NCBI RefSeq assembly: GCF_028583425.1
Contig: NC_072805.1
Span: 11,604,001 to 11,668,000 of the forward strand
Direction of reading: 5' to 3'
DNA length: 64,000 nucleotides
Origin: Eublepharis macularius
Taxonomy: Eukaryota > Chordata > Lepidosauria > Squamata > Eublepharidae
The notes beneath the pieces were generated by a model. That model was not told the DNA's origin. It ran no database searches and was given only the letters and a program-made list of their open reading frames with translations. Both the position numbers and the translations under genes were made by a program. Positions within the stretch are counted from its first letter, which is position 1. Each line of letters starts with the position of its first letter. Below are positions 47,052-57,300 of the stretch, piece after piece.

Positions 47052-47412
47052 CAGGGCTTTTTTTCTGGGTTAAGAGGTGGTGGAACTCAGTGGTGGACTC
47101 AGGCCGTACAATGACGTCACTTTTGGTCAACTGGAACAAGGGGGCAGTTTTTTAAAGTTTAAATCCCCCTTGGTGAAAATGGTCACATGGCCAGTGGCCC
47201 CACCCCCTTATCTCCAGACAGAGGGGAGTTTAGATTGCCCTCTGCACCACTGGCGCCGCTGCCCCCCTTCCACCCAATTAGGGCACTGGCATGGAGGGCA
47301 ATCTAAACTCCCCTCTGTCTGGAGATCAGGGGGCGGGGCCACTGGCCATGTGACAGTTTTCAAGAGGTGCTGGAACTCCATTCCACTGCATTCCCGCTGA
47401 AAAAAAGCCCTG
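47052..47412. mobile_element. Palindromic hAT MITE, copy 1
   Basis: Ends are CAGGGCTTTTTTTC and AAAAAAAGCCCTG. Flanks TTCAAACG and TTCCAACG give an 8-bp duplication with one mismatch. The two halves (GATCTCCAGACAGAGGGGAG and complement) pair almost throughout. Confidence 0.8.
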
Positions 47413-47964
47413 TTCCAACGAATTAGTTCAGCCAAGTAAGTGATGTACTCATGTTTCTGGAAGAGTTCAATGGCTGGTATTGCTTTTGGTTTAAGATGCC
47501 CAGCAGCAGTTGCTCTCTGAAGCTCACTTGCAGATAAGCTGTGCAAGAGGTCAGTGGTCCAGTTTAAGGGTCTGGGTTTTTAAACACGTCAGGAAAATCA
47601 AATTGCCTGGAGGCTATCAGTTGTAAGCAACACCCAATTGTGAGACGCTATTTATCTCCTGTAAGGTGGGAAAGGTAAGGAAGGGTCTTTCAATGCCAAC
47701 TTCAGTGCTACTTGGGAGTAAGAGGGCATTAGTAGTGCCTTAAATTCTTCTCTTAAAATGAACATTTTGTCATCCTGGATTTTTTTCTGTCTTTAAGGGA
47801 ATAAGCTGCCTTGCAGGAGAAGAAAAATGTTACTTCATTGCGGCTCTTGAATATTCTTTTATTCTGCTCCCCAGATTTTTCCTTGGTTATTATTATCATC
47901 ATAGTCCAATAGGACAACAATACAGACCGGGAGAGGAGCAGTTACACAGACGGAGTTCTGCTCT

Positions 47965-48165
47965 TGACGTAGAGTTACCAAATCTGGGTTGGTAAATACC
48001 TGGAGATCGGGGGGGGGGGTGGAATCAAGGGCCTCAGCAGGGTATAACACCACAGAGTCCGCCCTCCGAAGCAGACAGTTTCTCCAGGGGAACTGATCTC
48101 TTTAGTCTGGAGATCAGATGTAATGCCATGTGAGCTCCGGGCCCCAGCTGGAGGTTGGCGACTTT
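47965..48165. repeat. GGGTTGCCAAC-type repeat
   Basis: AGAGTTACCAAATCTGGGTT at the start and CAGCTGGAGGTTGGCGACT at the end, with GAACTGATCTCTTTAGTCTG inside, match the copies at 37191 and 44455. Confidence 0.55.
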
Positions 48166-48185
48166 TTCTGGAAGACTCAGACCTG

Positions 48186-48516
48186 CAGGGCTTTTTTTCA
48201 GCGGGAACGCGGCAGAACAGAGTTCTGGAACCTCTTGAAAATGGTCACATGGCCGGTGGCCCCGCCCCCTGATCTCCAGACAGAGGGGAGTTTAGATTGC
48301 CCTCCACGCCGCTCAGCGGCGTGGAGGGCGATCTTAACTCCCCTCTGTCTGGAGATGAGGGGGCGGGGCCACTGGCCATGTGACCATTTTCGCCGAGGTC
48401 AATTTAAACTTTAAAAAACTCCCCCCTTGTCCCAGCTGACCCAAAGTGACATCATTGTGCGGTCCTGAATTCCACCACTGAGTTCCACCACCTCTTTCCC
48501 CAGAAAAAAAGCCCTG
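48186..48516. mobile_element. Palindromic hAT MITE, copy 2, perfect duplication
   Basis: CAGGGCTTTTTTTCAGCGGG to AAAAAAAGCCCTG, flanked by CAGACCTG at 48178-48185 and 48517-48524. The centre is GCCGCTCAGCGGC. Confidence 0.88.
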
Positions 48517-48850
48517 CAGACCTGTACTACTGTTGCCAGTGTGGTACTTTCCCAATTCTAACTTAAAACCTGACTTGCAAATGTTGCACAGTTTTTGCCA
48601 GTCAACAATTTTCCTACTTAAAATCTTATAACTTTACAACTACACAGTAGATTCTCTCATTAAACTAGTGAATGACCTTGAATTTGGAGCATAATCTAAA
48701 CTGCAAAAAAGAGATAATGAAGGTATGCCTTTGTTTTATTTTGTATAAAACATTCTTTTATCCGGCCATTCCACCCGATTAGGGCTCTCAAGGCAGCAAA
48801 CAGCTGAAAAGACATATAAAAAACTGAACTTTAAAAACAATATGTATATA

Positions 48851-49104
48851 CAGGGCTTTTTTCTGGGAAAAGAGGTAGTGGAACTCAGTGGGTTGCCCTC
48901 GGAGAAAATGGTCACATGGCTGGTGGCCCCGTCCCCTGATCTCCAGGCAGAGGAGAGTTGAGATTGCCCTCCGCGCTGCAGCGCGGAGGGCAATCTCAAC
49001 TCCCCTCTGTCTGGAGATCAGGGGGTGGGGCCACCAGCCATGTGACCATTTTCAAGAGGTTCCGGAACTCCGTTCCCCAGCGTTCCCCCTGAAAAAAAGC
49101 CCTG
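48851..49104. mobile_element. Palindromic hAT MITE, copy 3
   Basis: Same termini, with flanks TGTATATA and CGTATATA. The centre CCGCGCTGCAGCGCGG makes an almost perfect hairpin of about 100 bp per arm. Confidence 0.85.
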
Positions 49105-50064
49105 CGTATATAACAAAGCAATTAAAAGATAAACCGGTAAGTTTTAGGGTGGGCAAGACACACCTGTAGCGTACAGCAAAATATTTCAACAGCTGTAACT
49201 CAAGACCTTCGTACCACCGGCAACGTGCAAACCCTAATTTGTGTGGATGGCCCAACCATCACCAAGCAGGTCCGTTCTTTCTGCCTTCTGTGATTATGAA
49301 TATTTTCCTAGTTGTAAACAAAGTGTGATTTTTTTAAAAATCCCCAACAGATAAATTGCTGATCAGAAACAAGCGGGAAGGTTGAACGTTCAGTCCCGTG
49401 AATCCCGTGTTTATCCTTCTCAGCCCTATGCTTTCCGTGGTGCTTCCAGAAAGTGTGTGAGGCGGCGCAAGGGGCAGCATCAACCACTAGAAATGAAACA
49501 TCACAGACTGCTCAGAAAGAAACTGTGGTGAGGCAACAGGGGAACTGAGAAAAAACACAAACTTCGGAAAAAGAGGGGCCAAAAAATCCCCCCCCCCAAA
49601 TTTACTGTGTGCTCATCAAAGAGAAAAACTGGAGGTGTGTTGCTTGAAAAGTACGTTTCATTCCTCTGACATGGTCTTAAATGTGTTTACTCAGAAGGAA
49701 ATGAAACTGAGTTCTGGTAAAGTGTGCCTGTCCCACATGCTGTTTCACACCGTGGCCAAAAAGATGCCCCAGGAAGCGTAACCAGCAGGGTAAAGGGTTG
49801 CTGGGGAAGTCCCAAAGCTTTGCTAGTCAGACAGTTGCTGCCTCTGACCAAATTAGTTCTAGTGAGTCATCTTGGCTAGTTGATGGACCTCTTCTCCATG
49901 AATTAGACTCACTGAGGTCAGCTAATCGTAATTACATTCGGAGGAATGGAATTACTCTTTGGCAGAAGAATCAAACAGAAGTCCAGTGATACCGTAAAGA
50001 CCAAGAATGTTTATTCCGTCTGCTTTGGTGAGTGAGACCTTCCTTCATTGGCTGCAAGTCGAAT

Positions 50065-50150
50065 AGTGCAATCCTTTACAGAGTTACTCCAGTCCAAACC
50101 TATTGAAAACAATGGACTTAGACTGGAGCAACTCTGTTTAGGATTGCACT
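50065..50150. repeat. Palindromic mini-MITE, best copy
   Basis: Begins AGTGCAATCC and ends GGATTGCACT. Inner parts GAGTTACTCCAGTC and GACTGGAGCAACTC pair as well, so the 86-bp unit folds on itself almost completely. Diverged relatives occur at 10838, 39598, 39742 and 53165. Confidence 0.8.
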
Positions 50151-50384
50151 GTAACACATCTGTCTTAGTGGTCATTTGCCTGAGGTCACATGCACTACAG
50201 CGAAATGCACCCAACTTCTTCCACTCAGATATTTAATTTCTAGAGAGCCAGGAGAAGGAGGCGAAAGTCCGACGACCAAAGTTTTAAAAATAAGAATTTA
50301 AAAACCTTCCCTTAAAGGGAAAGTTGAGAAGACAATTTATCAGGGACAGACCAGAAATAAACAGCAAACACTGGAATAATGACA

Positions 50385-50512
50385 ATGCATCTGACGAAGA
50401 GAGCTGTGGTTCTTGAAAGCTTATGCTACAATAAAGTTAGTCTTAACAGTGCTACTGGACTCTTTACTATTTTGCAACTACAGACTAACATGACTAACTC
50501 CTCTGGATCTCT
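50385..50512 (+). repeat. Penelope-type pseudo-LTR fragment
   Basis: GCATCTGACGAAGAGAGCTG, AAGCTTATGCTACAATAAAG, GTGCTACTGGACTCTT and CTACAGACTAACATGACTAA in family order, single arm. Confidence 0.7.
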
Positions 50513-52687
50513 AGATGGAGGCTCCCATCTACAGTGGAAGGCAGTGGGAAAAGAGGAAGACAAGATGGCTTGACTCAGCCACCTCCTCCGGTTTGCAGGA
50601 TCTGAGCAAGTCTGTTCATAATTGGATGTTTTGGAGGTCTCATTCATGGGGCGGCCATAGGTCGGAGGCAACTTGACAGCACATAACGCAAACATACAAC
50701 CTCTATACCTCGTTTGTTTGGTCCTTCAGAGCAATTGTTTTAGCTGGACTTAGATGGGCTCATGTTCACTAGGTTTATACGAGATAAAACAAGACATTGG
50801 ATCTAACCAGTTTTGCAGTTGGCAATGAAGGAAGGGTCTCCTTTGGCTTAAAAAAAAAGGTCAGTGCTGGAGGACATGGGGTCTGCAGGGGTAAAAGCCA
50901 TGTGGAACGAGGGCTGTAGTGAGGAGGGAAATGGGGGAAGAATGAATGAAAAGGCTCACTGGATCCAACACTATGAAGACTTGCTATTATCCTATATGAG
51001 ATGAGATCATAACCTGGAAGAGGATAATGCAGAGAAATGTTGGTAGTGGTGGGCAGCTTGTATTTCTGGGCTCCTTGTCTTCCATTAATGGTCTTCTCAT
51101 AGAGGAACACTTGAAAACTCTTTGAGGAACCTCGTGGTTCTCTGGAGCATTGACTGAATAACACTGGCAGGTTCATCTTCAAAGAACGGTACAAGGATTC
51201 CAAATGATATCTTGGCATTTGGCCACCTCCTGCAGTTTCACCACGCATTCCCCTCTCCCAAGCTTCTGACCCCTCCACTCTACCCAAGGACACAGAGGAA
51301 GCAATCTTGTTTTTCAGCCAAATTATGGTTAGGGGGGTTGAGAGACAGTTTTTTCGAGTGCTCACTATAACTATAGCTATTTGTTCCCCCCTCACATTTC
51401 AGAAACTTTTCCTGCCACGCAGCTGTTGCTTGCTGTGTCTTCCTTCTGAGTTGGATTGGATTTTCCCATGTTCCTATCCCACAGCCTTTGAGGTTTTCTG
51501 TCACCAGACAGCTGCAAGCTGATATCAGATACAGCTGAATTATTTTCTCCGTTCACACACAAGCAAGCTTGTGAACAAAAGGTTTTTAAGCGAAGCTGAT
51601 AAATGAACAAGGTCTTTCGGACGACGCAATGTTGCCAACTTTGCAGACAATAAAATTCCTTGTGTGTGTCTTCTCTTCCAGAAGACAAAGGTTTTTTTTT
51701 TCTGGTAGCTTATTGAAGAGCTTCCTTCCCTCACACATTTCAATAGACTGCATTATTGATTTTGTATTATTGCCTATACTTTGTGTCTCTTACCATCCAG
51801 TTATATTCTTAATGAGAAAGCAGATTTTTTTTTCAAGGATTAATTTTTCCTAAGGTTAAAAAACATTCCTTAGATGTCCTTCGAGGTTTGATCTGGCTAG
51901 CCAGCGGGAAACCAATCACTTTATGGATCATACTTCCATTTACATCACGGACTGCATTTAACTACCAAATTGTTTCGGTCTCACATATACAGCCATCATG
52001 AGACATTAATGTTCATGAAAGCAAGCATGTACATTCCATCTGTTTCCACTAAAGAAGCATCTTTAGGTATTAGTGGACCAAAAGTCACCAAACACACCAC
52101 AACATTCCTGTCACTCAAGAAAACTCATTGTGAACAGTTGGCTCAAATTTTTGTGAAGGTACGCTTAAGTAGGTAGACAAGTTTTAATCAATTTTGCCTA
52201 CAGTTTCAAAAACAGGTATAGAAAACAAAAATAAAAAAAGAATAGATAAAAAGTAACGTTCTTCTGGAACTAGGATGCTTTCTCCTGTCTGCTTGAGTCC
52301 TTGGATGAAGTTGTCAGTTCATTCTACTTGTTTGTGTGTACAAGATACATCTGGAAACAAATAGAAATTAGTATTCAGTGAGTTCTTAATGGTTTATTTT
52401 TGATATTTAAGAAACTTAAAGTGTTTAAAATGACAAAAGAATTGAAACAATCTGGTTCCCCTCCCAGCACATTACTTGATAAAGACTCTTATTTTGTGTG
52501 TGTGTGCACTGCAGGTAAGGTACACACCAGAACTCAATGCTATTTACTTTGATTGGGGTGGACTGCTTAACTTTCAGAAATTGTCCCCTCCAAACAAAGA
52601 CACTACTGCGAGTGTGTACACACACTTGAAAGGTTGGGTCCGTTCATTTTCTCCACTTAATTTCATTGAATTTTCTTCTTTCCTACA

Positions 52688-52778
52688 GCTGACAAAGAGC
52701 GCTGTGGCTCTCGAAAGCTTATGCTACAATAAAGTTGGTTCATCTTAAAAGTGCTACTAGACTCTTTACTATTTTTCT
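52688..52778 (+). repeat. Penelope-type pseudo-LTR fragment
   Basis: GCTGACAAAGAGCGCTGTGG, CTCGAAAGCTTATGCTACAA and AAAGTGCTACTAGACTC, single arm. The core reads CTGACAA rather than CTGACGA. Confidence 0.65.
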
Positions 52779-52939
52779 TCCTTCCTACAGCCAGTCCTTC
52801 TCTCACATTACTTTTGTCCGTGCAGGTCCCAGAGCAGAGCTTTTTCGGGGTGGTCAGAGGTCACCTGTCCTTCCTTTTTTCCAGTAGAAAAACTGGCTGG
52901 ATCCAACTCAAAATAACACCACTGACAGTGTAATCCTAA

Positions 52940-53165
52940 ACAAAGTTGGTGGTGGAAAATGCCATCAAGTTGCAGCCAATTTATGGTGACTGTAGGGCTT
53001 TTGAGGCAAGAGATGAACAGAGATGGTTCGCCACTGCCTGCCTCTGGGCAGCAACCCTAGACTTCTTTGGCAATCTCTCATCCAAGTACTAACCAGGGCT
53101 GACCCTGCTTACCTTCCAAGAGCTGATGCAGTCAGGCTAGACTCAGCCATCCAGGTCAGGTAGAA
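52940..53165 (-). repeat. 5S-rRNA-derived SINE, reverse copy
   Basis: Read on the minus strand, AAGGTAAGCAGGGTCAGCCC and TGGTTAGTACTTGGATGAGA match the internal promoter (box A to C) half of 5S rRNA. Downstream comes CAACTTGATGGCATTTTCC in place of further 5S sequence, so it is a SINE3-type retroposon, not a 5S gene. Confidence 0.75.
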
Positions 53166-53279
53166 ACAGGATTACACCCTTCTAAATCGAACAGTCCTAA
53201 ATCAATGGGCTTAGAAGGGAGTAACTGTTTAGGGTTGCACTGTAATAGGGAAAATAGAAAGCCTCAAAATACAAGAATG

Positions 53280-53282
53280 GAA

Positions 53283-53325
<43 letters not shown>

Positions 53326-53332
53326 GGACACA
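53280..53332. repeat. (CT)n(CA)n microsatellite
   Basis: A run of CT dinucleotides passes into a run of CA dinucleotides. Confidence 0.95.
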
Positions 53333-53436
53333 CACAAAATCAAATTAGCTCTCTGAATTTAGCAATGGTGAAGCAATGCAACTCCAAAGAATCCATTAAT
53401 GAACCTTTTCAGTGAGAAAATGCTCAACACAAGGAT

Positions 53437-53651
53437 TTGATGTAGTGGTTAAGAGCGTGGGACTCTAATATGGAGAGACGGGTTTGATTCCCCACTCCTC
53501 CACTTGAAGCCAGCTGGGGGACCTTGAGCTAGTCACAGCTCTCTGGAGCTCTCTCAGCCCCACCCAACTCACAGGGTGTTTTGTTGTGGGGATAATAATG
53601 ACATACTTTGTAAATTGCTCTGAGTGGGCATTAAGTTGTCCTGAAGGGTGG
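53437..53651 (+). repeat. tRNA-type SINE, left part, host of the LTR element
   Basis: GATGTAGTGGTTAAGAGCG, GGGTTTGATTCCCC and AGCCAGCTGGGGGACC belong to the family at 12928 and 35832. The copy breaks at GAAGGGTGG and resumes at 59505 with GGTGGTATATAAATCG. Confidence 0.75.
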
Positions 53652-54367
53652 TGTCCGGCGACGCCGGCCTTTTGTCCACCCTCACCACCAGCCCTGCAGC
53701 AGCAGGCACCCCCTTTAGGTCCTGCAGCATAGCCTCTGGCAGTACCTCAGTTGCAGGAGCCCCTCCAGGCCTCCAGGCCTCTCTCACCCTTAGGCCAGTC
53801 GCAGCCGACGCCCAGGCACCACTCTGGGGAACAGCCTGCAGCCACTCAGCAGACTCACCTGTCTCCTGCAGTTGCCCAGATGGCTCCACTTCATCCAGGC
53901 TCACAGGAGGTTGCCATCAGCACAAGGCAGGCAGGCGCAGGCTCCAAGATGCCAAGGGAGCCACTGGGGAAGGTTCAGAAGCAGCAGGGGCGAGCCAGGC
54001 AGAGAGCAGACCAAATGCCACACCCTAGGTGGGGATGGAGGGGGTGGAGCCAGGAGACTACAGAGTCTACCCAGCCCTCCTATCAGATAGGCTGGGAGCA
54101 GGGCCAGTCAGGGAGACGGGGTGATGATTGGGGCCAGAGCCAGGGAGGTGGGGCCAGGGGAGGCCTTTAAATTCAGGTTCCTGTGAAGGCCGAGGAGAAT
54201 TTTGCAGGGAGAGACAGCTGGAGCGTGCTGCTACTCCCAGGGCAGGAGAAGGAACAAGGTGGTGCAACCCCCTTCCCTGCCCATCTGAGGCCGGAGGACA
54301 CCTGCCTGGAGAGTTGGTAGGATGGCAGGCCATCAGGAGAGGGTGCCAGTGAGGGAGGATCCTCACA
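53652..54367 (+). repeat. 5' LTR of the Gmr1-type element
   Basis: 716 bp, TG...CA ends. A TATA-like GGCCTTTAAATTCAGG sits at about 54162. No AATAAA signal was found. Eight bases differ from the 3' LTR, all between 53730 and 53898 (53730, 53765, 53784, 53800, 53820, 53886, 53889, 53898). The start codon of the Gag-Pol frame (54322) lies inside the LTR near its 3' end. Confidence 0.95.
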
Positions 54368-57300
54368 CAGTGGTGGAGAATGCAGGCACTGATCCTGTTA
54401 TGAGGCATCCACTCCACGGCAGGCCTGTGCCGGTGCCTACTCGTGCCTTGACAACCCTGACTCACGAGGAGACTGCAACTCACGAGGAGGCTGCAACTCA
54501 CGAGGAGACCGCGACTCATGAGGAGACCGCGACTCACGAGGAGACCGCAACTCACGAGGAGACCATGACTCACGAGGAGACTGCGACGGGCGGTCTTTCG
54601 GCGGCAACATTTACACAGTTTGGCCAGTGGCTGGTGGAGCACCAGAACCAGTTCCTCCGGGATGTTACCCAGCAGATTATGGGGACCCAAGCTGCCCTGG
54701 TCCAGGACCTTTGGCAAGTCTTCAGGTCTGGAACAGTTGGGCTCACCACAATAGGGGCTGCAATTAGGGCAGCTGGAACCCCCTGGTTCTCCTTGAGAAA
54801 GCTAGGACCTGATGATGACATTGATGCCTACCTGGAAATATTCGAGAGAACAGCGGACGCAGCCCAATGGCCCAAAGAGCAGTGGGCCTTTATCATAGGA
54901 CCCTATTTGACAGGGCATGCTCAGGCAGCCCTCAAGGCACTCCCAAAAGCAGAGGGGGGCAATTATGAAACCTTGAAAGCTGCCATTTTGGACCGGTACG
55001 AGGTCTCACCGGAAACATACAGGCAGAGATTCAGGTCCATGACTTACCAAAAGGGGGACCGGCCACGGGCCTTAGTCACTGCCTTGCGAGATGCTGCGAC
55101 TCGGTGGCTACAGCCAGCTACGGAAAGTGAGAAAACGATTGTGGACCAGGTTGTGTTGGAGCAACTGATGGTGATCATTCCACCCCAGGCCCAGCATTGG
55201 CTGGCTTGTAACAAGCCAGGGGGCCTGCCAGAGGCCACGAAGCTGCTAGAAAACTTCCTAGCAGCTGAGGTCAGGGATGGCCCCTGGGAGGGAGGACGGC
55301 CCGAGAGGAGGGAAGAGCCAAACCTCCAGAAGAGAAAGGCTAGAAGGCCCACAAATGGCTGGGCAAGTAAGCAGCCTCAAGGGCCCCTACCTAGGCCAGC
55401 CCCAAAGAGGACACCCCAACAGATAAGAACGTGCTCACAACTGCCCAGGCCTCTACGTTCTGGCCTGGGGGAGTTGGGGCCCAGTTCACAAAGCTCCCTT
55501 TTCACCTGCAACCCGGAGGGCCACATGCAGCCTGAACACATGCTGACTGGAGGGGGTACCAGAGAGGGGGCCAAAATACACCTTACCACAAGCCCTCCAC
55601 GTCCTCTTCCCTTGTTAGCAATGGTGACAGTTGCGGGGCGCAAGCTGAAGGCTATGGTAGACAGTGGGAGCTCTGTATCAATGATTCGCACCCGACTGCT
55701 GCCACCTCGGTTGCCTATAATCCGGACTGTGGTGATCACCTGCCTTCACCGGCACACCGAAGAGTACCCGGTGGTCCGGGTGCCAATGAAATGCCAGGGC
55801 ACAACCCGAGAGGTAGAGTTGGCCCGGGTGGCAGAGCTCCCCTACCCAGTCCTCCTCGGGCGGGATGCCCCGGGATTTCTCCAGATCCTGCACTCATTGA
55901 CGGCTTCGCAGGAGGCAATGGCTGGTGAGGAGGTGGCAGGGCATCCTGGCCCATCAACGGAGCCCCAGTTGGACCAGCCCCCTCAATGTCCCCCGACATG
56001 GGACACTGACCCTGGATTCCTGGCAGCTCAAGGGAATGATGAAACCCTGGAGGCTCTGCGCCTTGCAGTGGCAGTGAGGGAAGGCGAGATCCAGGATGAG
56101 CGCCGGGCACGCCGGCTCCCCCGAATTGTGCAGCAGAGAGGTGTGTGGTATAGGATAGCTCAGGGACGGGGGAAGGAAGTACAGCAGTTGCTAGTTCCCC
56201 AGCAGTTCCGGAAGGAAGTTCTAGCCTTTGCTCATGACCATGCCTGGGCAGGCCACCAAGGTGTCAAGAACACTCTGGCACGTCTATTGGACCATTTCTT
56301 TTGGCCCTCAATGGCAGGAGATGTGAAAGAATTCTGCAAGACATGTGCAGTGTGCCAGCGGACCTCGACTCGACCTCCTCCCCGAGCACCCTTGGCTCCC
56401 TTACCAATCATTCAAACACCCTTTGAGAGGGTGGCCATGGACTTTGTGGGGCCCTTGCCACGGACACCAAGGGGTTGCCGCTACCTCCTGGTTCTCATGG
56501 ACTACTCCACTCGATACCCGGAAGCCATTCCCCTCCGCAACATGAAAACTGCAGGGGTAGCTCGGGCACTACTCCGGTTCTTCGCTCATGTGGGGCTACC
56601 CAGGGAGATTTTGACAGACCGGGGCACCCCATTCACATCTGCCCTGATGAAGCAACTGTGCCAGACTCTGGGCATCCAACAGATCCACACGTCTGCCTAC
56701 CATCCACAAACAGATGGGCTAGTTGAACGTTTCAACCAGACCTTGAAGTCCATGCTGCGTAAACTAGCACATGACAGGCCAAGCCAGTGGGACTTGTATG
56801 TCGATCCCTTGCTGTTTGCTGTGCGGGAGACCCCACAGGCCTCAACGGGGTTCGCTCCCTTTGAACTGCTGTACGGCCGGAAGCCCCGAGGGATCCTGGA
56901 CCTAGTGGAGTCCCGATGGGTCGACCCCGTTCCAGTGGAGGGTATAGATCCGCCTGAGTATGTAAGACGACTACGGGATCAGTTGGACCGGGCTCAGGAA
57001 GCAGCTCGGCAGAACCTCCAGGCGGCCCAACAGGCGCAGAAGGAGCAGTATGACCGGGGAACCCGGCTACGGACTCTGACTGTTGGCAGCAAAGTTCTGG
57101 TAAGCCGACGGGTCTTACCGCAAGGCCACAGTGACCCCTGGCAGGGACCGTTTCTAATTACCCGGGTTGTGAGCCCCTTGTCATATGAGGTACAGTGTGG
57201 ACCCCATCGCCAGCATAAAAAGAGGCTGCACATCAATGACCTTAGGGAATGGAGGGAGCGGGAGCCTGCCACATGCCAGTTGGCTGATGATCCTCATGCC

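Larger units (their letters stand above)
49105..53430. other. Upstream intergenic sequence, mostly unassigned
   Basis: Apart from listed repeats, no element or gene was recognised. A 206-codon minus-strand frame at 50775-51395 has no domain or repeat pattern I know and is probably chance. 51400-52680 is AT-rich and unremarkable. Confidence 0.5.

Noticed and set aside
50775..51395. Minus-strand frame of 206 codons
   Set aside because: No recognisable domain, signal peptide or repeat pattern, and no splice context. Likely chance, though a retro-copy cannot be fully excluded.
54067..54717. Minus-strand 216-codon frame with LLVS repeats
   Set aside because: It is the antisense reading of the THEETA-type repeat and LTR of the retrotransposon.
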